This document shows positions 34,077-40,040 of a stretch of 40,040 bases of DNA, in pieces (the first letter of the stretch is position 1; every line of letters begins with the position of its first letter). The stretch is from JBBQNY01 sp038255255 (GTDB lineage Bacteria > Pseudomonadota > Gammaproteobacteria > Xanthomonadales > Ahniellaceae), in assembly GCA_038255255.1 (NCBI GenBank), contig JBBSLL010000029.1:1-40040 (forward strand). Direction: 5' to 3'. Below the pieces are notes generated by a model that made no database searches, was not told where the DNA came from, and saw only the letters and a list, made by a program, of their open reading frames with translations. A program made the position numbers and the translations under genes.

Positions 34077-35287
34077 TCGATGGCCTGGCTCATGTTCAGG
34101 ATTGGGAGAAGTATGGCCATCATGATCGCCGCAACGGCGAGCGCCATGATGATGGTGACCGCCGGTACCAGCGCCGCCAGCAGGCGGTCTATGGTGGTCT
34201 TGACCTCGACATCGTACGTATCCGCGACCTGCAGCAGCATGCTGCCGAGATCGCCTGACTCTTCGCCCACGCCCACCATCTGCAGCGCGAGCCTCGGAAA
34301 ACTCTGCTCCACGGTCAGCGCATGCGCCAGGCCGTCGCCGGTCTTCACTTTTTCGGTGGCGCGCTCCAGCGCAGCCGCGAGCACGCGATTGCCGAGCACG
34401 TTGCGCGAGATCGACAGCGCGGTCAGCAGCGGCACGCCGTTGTTGACCAGCGTGCCCAGCGTGCGCGCCAGGCGGGCGGTCTCGATCTTGCGCAACAGGT
34501 CTCCGACCATGCGCGTCTTCAGCAGGCGCTCGTCCCAGGCGAACCGTCCTTCGTTCGTCGCCAGTCGCTTGCGCCACCACCACACCGCGGCGGCGATTCC
34601 GGCCAGGATCAGCCACCACCACGCGCCGAGGAAATTGCCGGCACCGAGAATGACCTTGGTTGCGAACGGGAGTTCCTGCCCGGCATCCTCGAAGATCGGA
34701 ATGAACTGCGGAACGACCACGACGAGGAGCAGGACCAGCGCCGCGACGACCAGCACCACCAGGATCGCCGGATAGATCATCGCGCTGATGACGTTGTCGC
34801 GCAGAGTCTTGCTGCGCTCGAGGTATTCGGCAAGGCGCTTGAGGGTATCGGTCAGCGTTCCGGACACTTCGCCTGCCCGGACCATGTTGATGTAGAGCCG
34901 CGAGAACACGCCGAGCTGCTGTTCGAGCGCGGTGGACAGCGGCGTACCGCCGCGCACCGACTCGCGCACGCGCTCCACCAGCTTGCGGCTGCGCTCGGAG
35001 TCGGGAAGATCCATGAGGATCTGCAGGGCACGATCGAGAGGCTGGCCTGCGCGCAGAAGCGTCGACAGCTGCAGCGTGAAGCGCTGGATCTCCCCAACGC
35101 CCATGTCTGGGCGGCGGAACAGGCTCGCGAAGCCGCTGGAGCCGGCCGTGGTTGCCTCGCGGGCTTCGAGTGGCAGGTTGCCCGCGTCCTGGAGTTTGCC
35201 GATCACCTCGCGCTCGGTTGCGGCGTCCATCAGTCCCTCGATGGTCTCGCCTGCAGGTGTGACGGCTTTGTAGCGGAATGAAGGCAT
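34073..35287 (-). CDS. gspF: Type II secretion inner-membrane platform protein GspF
   Basis: Polytopic core of the inner-membrane platform, 404 residues, the family's normal length. It has two homologous cytoplasmic helical domains, with the motifs LSTLLRAGQPLDRAL (about 74-88) and LGTLVNNGVPLLTALSISR (about 280-298), and three membrane regions (about 172-195, 218-238 and 376-400). The family signature FSRLYINMVRAGEVSGTL is intact at about 128-145. The ATG at 35287 lies 43 bases after the gspE stop. Resemblance to PilC of type IV pili is general; the neighbours settle the assignment. Confidence 0.95.
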   Translation of the reverse strand: MPSFRYKAVTPAGETIEGLMDAATEREVIGKLQDAGNLPLEAREATTAGSSGFASLFRRPDMGVGEIQRFTLQLSTLLRAGQPLDRALQILMDLPDSERSRKLVERVRESVRGGTPLSTALEQQLGVFSRLYINMVRAGEVSGTLTDTLKRLAEYLERSKTLRDNVISAMIYPAILVVLVVAALVLLLVVVVPQFIPIFEDAGQELPFATKVILGAGNFLGAWWWLILAGIAAAVWWWRKRLATNEGRFAWDERLLKTRMVGDLLRKIETARLARTLGTLVNNGVPLLTALSISRNVLGNRVLAAALERATEKVKTGDGLAHALTVEQSFPRLALQMVGVGEESGDLGSMLLQVADTYDVEVKTTIDRLLAALVPAVTIIMALAVAAIMMAILLPILNMSQAIE

Positions 35288-35330
35288 TGATTGGTCGGCT
35301 ATGTCGGCTGCTGGGAAGGAATGCGTACGA

Positions 35331-37067
35331 TCACGCTTCCTGCGTGACGCGCATCACTTCCTCGATCGTGGTCACGCCCGCCATGGCCTTGACCAGCCCA
35401 TCCTCGTACATCGTGCGCATGCCCTGTTCGCGCGCCGCGTTCTCGAGTTCACCCATCCCCGCATGCTGCATCACCAGGCGGCGCATCGCGTCGTTCATCA
35501 CGAGGAATTCCATGATGGTGGTGCGTCCGAGATAGCCGGTCGGCGTCAGCGCAGAAGGTTTTGGACGGTAGAGGTAGATGGTGCCCTCGGGCTGGAAACG
35601 GCGCAGGCCGAACTCTGCCACGACCTCCGGCAGCGGTTCATAGCGCTCCGCGTGCGTCGGCTCGAGCATGCGCACCAGCCGCTGCGCGAGGATGCCGTTG
35701 ACGGTCGAGGTGAGCATGTAGTCCTCGACGCCCATGTCGAGCATGCGGGTGATGCCGCCGGCCGCGTTGTTCGTGTGCAGCGTCGACAGCACCAGATGAC
35801 CCGTGAGCGCCGACTGGATCGCGATGCGCGCGGTTTCGAGGTCGCGCATCTCGCCGATCATGATGATGTCGGGATCCTGGCGCACGATCGAACGCAGCGC
35901 GTGCGCGAAGTCGAGCCCGATCGCGGGCTTGGCCTGGATCTGGTTCACGCCCTCGAGCTGGTATTCGACAGGATCCTCGACCGTGATGATCTTGACGTCG
36001 GGCGTATTGAGCTGCGACAGCGCGGTGTAGAGCGTGGTGGTCTTGCCCGAGCCGGTCGGCCCCGTAACGAGCAGGATGCCGTGCGGCTGTTCGAGCACCT
36101 TGATGAATTGAGGCAGGAACTGGTCGGTGAAGCCCAGCTTCTTGAAGTCGAACACGATCGTCTCGCGATCGAGGATTCGCATGACCACCGACTCGCCGTG
36201 CGCGGTCGGCACGGTCGACACACGGAGGTCGAGCTCCTTGCCCTGCACGCGCAGCATGATGCGGCCGTCCTGCGGCAGGCGGCGCTCGGCGATGTTGAGC
36301 TTGGCCATGATCTTGATGCGCGAGATCACCGCCGCCGTCAGGTTGGCCGGCGGCGACTCGACTTCTTCCAGCACGCCGTCGATGCGGTACCGGACCTTGA
36401 GGCGGGATTCGAAAGGCTCGATGTGGATGTCCGATGCGCGCGCTTCCACGGCGCGCTGGATCACGAGGTTGACGAGCCGGATGACCGGCGCTTCGGACGC
36501 GAGGTCGCGCAGGTGCTCGACATCGTCCTCGTCGCGACCGGTATCGTCGCCGACGCTCTCGACAATCGTGCCCATCGCGCTGCGCCCGGCACCGTAGAAG
36601 CGCTCGATCAGGTCGTCGATCTCCGAGCGCAGCCCCACCCTCACCGAAACCGTGCGTTCGACCGCAAGCCCGAAGGCCTCGACGGCGAAACGGTCCTGCG
36701 GATCGGCGACCAGGAGGGTGACGTCGTCGTCGCTCTCCGCGATCGGCACGACGTGGTACTGCTTGAGAAACCTCGTCGACACGTTGACGCCGGGAGGCGG
36801 GCCATCCGGGAACTCCTTGCTCGACACCAGCTGCAGTTGCAGGACTTCCGCAACGCCCTCTGCGGCGTCGCGTTCGGACAGCAGCCCCAGCCGCGTCATG
36901 AAGGCGATGAAGCCGCCCTCGGGATTCTCGGCGTACAGTCGACGCGCGCGGGTCAGGTCTGCTTCGCGGAGTCGGCCGCGCGTGGTCAGCCCCGCACAGA
37001 TGCGCTGCTCGAGTTCGCTCAGGGTTTCGAGGTCGGGCGGAGCATCGACCAGCGTCGCATCATTCAT
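35331..37067 (-). CDS. gspE: Type II secretion ATPase GspE lacking the zinc-binding cysteines
   Basis: Cytoplasmic hexameric ATPase that powers pseudopilus assembly. The 578-residue protein has N-terminal helical domains, then the motor: Walker A GPTGSGKTTT (about 336-345), Asp box ITVEDPVEYQ, Walker B DPDIIMIGEMRD (about 399-410) and His box TGHLVLSTLHTNNA. The segment where GspE/PulE proteins usually carry CxxC...CxxC has no cysteine (MLEPTHAERYEPLPE to TPTGYLGRTTIMEF); the only cysteine in the whole protein is near residue 24. The ATG at 37067 is chosen; another ATG at 37097 would add ten residues. Either overlaps the upstream gene. Confidence 0.94.
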   Translation of the reverse strand: MNDATLVDAPPDLETLSELEQRICAGLTTRGRLREADLTRARRLYAENPEGGFIAFMTRLGLLSERDAAEGVAEVLQLQLVSSKEFPDGPPPGVNVSTRFLKQYHVVPIAESDDDVTLLVADPQDRFAVEAFGLAVERTVSVRVGLRSEIDDLIERFYGAGRSAMGTIVESVGDDTGRDEDDVEHLRDLASEAPVIRLVNLVIQRAVEARASDIHIEPFESRLKVRYRIDGVLEEVESPPANLTAAVISRIKIMAKLNIAERRLPQDGRIMLRVQGKELDLRVSTVPTAHGESVVMRILDRETIVFDFKKLGFTDQFLPQFIKVLEQPHGILLVTGPTGSGKTTTLYTALSQLNTPDVKIITVEDPVEYQLEGVNQIQAKPAIGLDFAHALRSIVRQDPDIIMIGEMRDLETARIAIQSALTGHLVLSTLHTNNAAGGITRMLDMGVEDYMLTSTVNGILAQRLVRMLEPTHAERYEPLPEVVAEFGLRRFQPEGTIYLYRPKPSALTPTGYLGRTTIMEFLVMNDAMRRLVMQHAGMGELENAAREQGMRTMYEDGLVKAMAGVTTIEEVMRVTQEA

Positions 37068-37758
37068 TGCGCGTGACTTCCGGATGTCGGTGTTCATCGA
37101 CCCCAGGCAGCGCCGGCGGTTCCGCGTCGCCCGGGGGAATGCGCAACGCCTCGATGAAAGGACGATTCATGAGGATCCAGAGGACGATTGGCGTCAGTGC
37201 GGGCAGGATCAGGTACCCGAACTGATACGCCAGAGCCAGCGCGGTGGGCGATACGCCGTCGCGCGCCAGAGCCGCCGCGCCGTCAGGGCCGGTCTCGAAC
37301 GCGACGATCTTGAGCAGTTCCGTGGTGACCCCGAAAGCCTGCATCGGGATCAGCACGGCGAATCCGATCGCGAGCTGCACGAATGTCCGCGTCCACGTCA
37401 TCGGGGTGGCCATCACCAGGCCGATGAGGACCGGCATGCCGTAGGCGTACTGGAGGGCGTTGGACGTCAGCGTCATGAGACCCTGCCGGCCTTCGGCATC
37501 GAACTGGCCCGGTGCGGGCAGCAGCGTATCCACGTCGATCGTGTGGAAGTTCTGGTTCGCGCCGGCGAAGATATCCGGGAGCCAGCCCGTCAGCACCGCG
37601 GACACCAGACGCACCACCGGGAACACGGCGACGGTGCGCAGCACGAACCAGAGGAAGAAGGCGAGCGGCAACCAGAGGATCGCCTGCAACAGGAACGCCT
37701 TGAGCGACACCTCTTCCGCGACGCCGTCGACCTCGATGGTGTTGACGCTGGCGGCCAT
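37060..37758 (-). CDS. Multipass membrane protein, possibly exosortase-H-associated type
   Basis: Integral inner-membrane protein of 232 residues with about four hydrophobic helices (near 22-45, 108-120, 125-142 and 173-198). The segments LPDIFAG, QYAYGMPVLIGLVMATPM, FGVTTELLK and AYQFGYLILPALTPIVLWIL resemble what I recall of the membrane protein paired with exosortase H, but I cannot search to confirm. No exosortase or IPTL-type sorting substrate lies in the window. Its ATG shares a base with the purL stop (TGATG), so it is translationally coupled to purL. Its stop overlaps the gspE start by eight bases, which also makes a role with the secretion platform conceivable. Confidence 0.6.
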   Translation of the reverse strand: MAASVNTIEVDGVAEEVSLKAFLLQAILWLPLAFFLWFVLRTVAVFPVVRLVSAVLTGWLPDIFAGANQNFHTIDVDTLLPAPGQFDAEGRQGLMTLTSNALQYAYGMPVLIGLVMATPMTWTRTFVQLAIGFAVLIPMQAFGVTTELLKIVAFETGPDGAAALARDGVSPTALALAYQFGYLILPALTPIVLWILMNRPFIEALRIPPGDAEPPALPGVDEHRHPEVTRNE

Positions 37759-40040
37759 CAGCCGATCCACGCGCGGGCGTTGCGGAAAAGGCGCATCCAC
37801 GGCGAATCGCCACGCCATTCGCGTGGCCGCCAGGACAGCTGCACCGAGCGAAACACGCGTTCGGGATGGGGCATGAGGATGGTCACCCGCCCATCCTCGT
37901 TGCAAAAGCCCGTCGCGCCAAGCGGCGATCCGTTGGGGTTGGCCGGATAGCGCTCAGCCGGGGCGCCGTGGTTGTCGATGAAGCGGGCGCAGGTACGCGC
38001 GAGCGCAGACGATTCCGCCGAACCGAATTCGACACGACCCTCGCCATGGGCAACCGCCACGGGCAGCCGCGAACCCGCCATCCCGCGCAGCAGGATCGAA
38101 GGCGAATCGACGATCTCGAGCAGGGACAGCCGCGCCTCGAACTGCTCGGAGCGATTGCGCAGGAAGCGCGGCCAGTGCGTCGCGCCCGGAACCAGGTCGC
38201 CGAGTTCCGCGAACATCTGGCAGCCGTTGCACACGCCGAGCGAGAACGTACCGGGGTCGGCGAAGAAGCCCGCAAACTGCGCCGCCACGCGCGGCTGATC
38301 GCGGATCGAGGTCGCCCATCCGCGACCCGCGCCGAGGACGTCTCCCCACGAGAACCCGCCGCACGCTGCGAGTCCCGCGAATCCCTTGAGCGTCTGCCGG
38401 CCGGTCGCGAGATCGCTCATGTGCACGTCATGCGCGTCGAAGCCGGCGCGCATGAATGCGGCCGCCATCTCGATCTGTCCGTTGACGCCCTGCTCGCGCA
38501 GGATCGCGATGCGGGGCTTCGTACCGCGCGCGATGAAAGGCGCGGCGATGTCTTCTTCCGCGTTGAACGCGATCAGGGGTTGAAGGCCGGGATCCGACTC
38601 GTCCAGCACGCTTGCGCGCTCTTCGGCGGCGCATGCCGGATCGTCGCGCAGCTGCTGCATCGCGTGCGACGTCTCGTGCCACGCCGCAAAGAGTCCTCTG
38701 CGACCGAAATCCTCCAGCACGCGTTCGCGGGTCGCGATACGGATGCGATCGCCTGCGCGCACGTCGGCAATCACGCCATGCAAAGCTTCCAGTCCGCGCG
38801 CGTCCAGGGTCTGCCCGACATGCTCGAGGTCGCCGGCACGCACCTGCAGCAATACCCCCGGATCCTCGGCGAACAAAGTGCCGATGGCGTCGGCCGCCTG
38901 GTTGTCCGAAAGCCTGATGTCGAGCGCAGCCCGCGCCGCGAACGCCATCTCGATGGCCGCAACCGCGACGCCGCCGTCGCTGACGTCGTGCAGCGCCAGG
39001 ATCTTGCCGTCGCGCTTGAGTTCGCGCACGGCCTCGAACAGGCACCGCAGCGATTCGGCGCTATCGAGATCGGCGCAGCGGCCGCCATCGAGCTGCATCA
39101 CCTGCGCTGCGATCGACTGGCCGAGACGGCCCTGGCCAGCGCCGAGATCCACCCACACGAGTGAGGTTTCGCCGCAGTCCATGCGCAACTCCGGCGTCAG
39201 CCCATGCTCCACATCGGCTACGCGCGCGAACGCCGTGACCACCAGCGAGAGCGGCGACGCGCAACTGCGTTCGGTGCCATCGCGCCCGGTGAAGCGCGTC
39301 GCCATGGACAACGAATCCTTGCCCACGGGAATCGATACGCCGAGGGCAGGACAAAGCTCGAGTCCGACCGAACGCACCGCGTCGAACAACTTGATCTCTT
39401 CCCCGGGATGCGCCACGGCCGCCATCCAGTTGGCCGACAACTTGACCTCGGCGAGCGAGTCGATCGGCGCGCCGAGAAGGTTGGCTATCGCCTCCGCCAC
39501 GGCGAGCCTGGCCGCCGCCGGCGCGTCGTCGAGCGCGACCGGCGTGCGCTCCCCCACGGCCATGGCTTCGCCCTGGGTGCCATCGAAGTCGACCAGGGTC
39601 AGGGCATGATCGGCGACTGGCACCTGCCAAGGGCCCACGAGTTGATCGCGCGCAATCAGCCCGCCGACCGTGCGGTCTCCGATCGTGATGAGGAATCCCT
39701 TGTGCGCGACGGCCGGATGCTGCAGGACGCGCATCAATACCGTGGCGACACCCGTTGACCGCAGTTCGCTTCCGCGGGTGGCGACAGTTTGATGGGGGCG
39801 CGAGGCGCGACGCTGCATCTTCGGCGCACTGCCGAACAACAGGTCCATCGGCATCGACACCGCGGGGGAGCCGAGCAGCGAGTCGGTGACCTCGAGCAGC
39901 CCATCGCCGCTGGCATGTCCGACGATGGCGTACGGACAGCGTTCGCGCTGGCACAGCAACTCGAGTCGCGGCAGGTCTTCGGGTGCGACGCCGATCACGT
40001 AGCGTTCCTGCGCCTCGTTGCACCAGAGTTGCATCGGCGA
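37758..40040 (-). CDS. purL: Phosphoribosylformylglycinamidine synthase (5' part outside window)
   Basis: Large single-chain purine enzyme that converts FGAR to FGAM using glutamine-derived ammonia. The last 760 of roughly 1,290 residues are present; the frame continues open past position 40040. Visible parts are SPMQLWCNEAQERYV at the cut edge, the second AIR-synthase-like half (KLSANWMAAVAHPGEE, IPVGKDSLSMATRF, ALHDVSDGGVAVAAIEMAFA) and the glutaminase domain from about residue 500 (ACGGFSWGDVLGAGRGWA; nucleophile Cys in LGVCNGCQMF; HGEGRVEF). It ends MPHPERVFRSVQLSWRPREW and a short tail. It heads the minus-strand chain leading into the secretion operon. Confidence 0.97.
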   Translation of the reverse strand, partial: SPMQLWCNEAQERYVIGVAPEDLPRLELLCQRERCPYAIVGHASGDGLLEVTDSLLGSPAVSMPMDLLFGSAPKMQRRASRPHQTVATRGSELRSTGVATVLMRVLQHPAVAHKGFLITIGDRTVGGLIARDQLVGPWQVPVADHALTLVDFDGTQGEAMAVGERTPVALDDAPAAARLAVAEAIANLLGAPIDSLAEVKLSANWMAAVAHPGEEIKLFDAVRSVGLELCPALGVSIPVGKDSLSMATRFTGRDGTERSCASPLSLVVTAFARVADVEHGLTPELRMDCGETSLVWVDLGAGQGRLGQSIAAQVMQLDGGRCADLDSAESLRCLFEAVRELKRDGKILALHDVSDGGVAVAAIEMAFAARAALDIRLSDNQAADAIGTLFAEDPGVLLQVRAGDLEHVGQTLDARGLEALHGVIADVRAGDRIRIATRERVLEDFGRRGLFAAWHETSHAMQQLRDDPACAAEERASVLDESDPGLQPLIAFNAEEDIAAPFIARGTKPRIAILREQGVNGQIEMAAAFMRAGFDAHDVHMSDLATGRQTLKGFAGLAACGGFSWGDVLGAGRGWATSIRDQPRVAAQFAGFFADPGTFSLGVCNGCQMFAELGDLVPGATHWPRFLRNRSEQFEARLSLLEIVDSPSILLRGMAGSRLPVAVAHGEGRVEFGSAESSALARTCARFIDNHGAPAERYPANPNGSPLGATGFCNEDGRVTILMPHPERVFRSVQLSWRPREWRGDSPWMRLFRNARAWIG

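Overview
The window is a GC-rich chromosomal segment, almost wholly coding, from a gammaproteobacterium. The rnpB-rsmI-lpoA-yraN neighbourhood and the presence of lpoA itself point to Gammaproteobacteria. The type II secretion operon has the gene order E-F-G-H-I-J-K-L-M-N-D known from the Xanthomonas xps cluster, so a lineage near Xanthomonadales, Nevskiales or Steroidobacterales is likely; I cannot name a genus. No gene-free stretch exceeds 300 bases, and I saw no tRNA, insertion sequence, CRISPR array or prophage.

Left part (1-5953): RNase P RNA, cut at the left edge, lies downstream of rsmI on the minus strand. Divergently, lpoA, yraN and a GlcD/D-lactate-dehydrogenase-type flavoprotein run on the plus strand.

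Vitamin and one-carbon block (4952-12090, minus): glyA-nrdR, then ribD, a decayed methyltransferase scrap, ribE, a fused ribB-ribH, nusB and thiL. This is the familiar nrdR-ribD-ribE-ribBA-ribH-nusB-thiL order, but the RibA half is missing and RibB is joined in frame to RibH. A plus-strand glycine-zipper envelope protein sits between ribD and nrdR.

Middle (12151-22015): a GT41-like glycosyltransferase, the translation factor ettA and pyrF run on the plus strand. On the minus strand follows a compact glycan-export operon: ABC permease, ABC ATPase with a Wzt-type C-terminal domain, glycosyltransferase, methyltransferase and glycosyltransferase, all joined by 4-base GTGA/ATGA overlaps. A periplasmic parvulin-type prolyl isomerase lies upstream of it.

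Secretion region (22192-37067, minus): two exported proteins of unknown function, each followed by a strong intrinsic terminator; a lipoprotein; and an eleven-gene type II secretion operon. The secretin carries its own lipobox, the ATPase has lost the usual zinc-binding cysteines, and the GspC-like subunit ends in a proline-rich stretch and a charged helix instead of a PDZ domain. The two exported proteins are reasonable but unproven candidates for cargo.

Right end (37060-40040, minus): a multipass membrane protein, tentatively of the exosortase-H-associated kind, is coupled to purL, whose 5' half lies beyond the window.

I found no clear undescribed multi-gene system. The best leads are the RibB-RibH fusion, the cysteine-free secretion ATPase, the exported unknowns beside the secretion operon, and the orphan exosortase-associated-like membrane protein.
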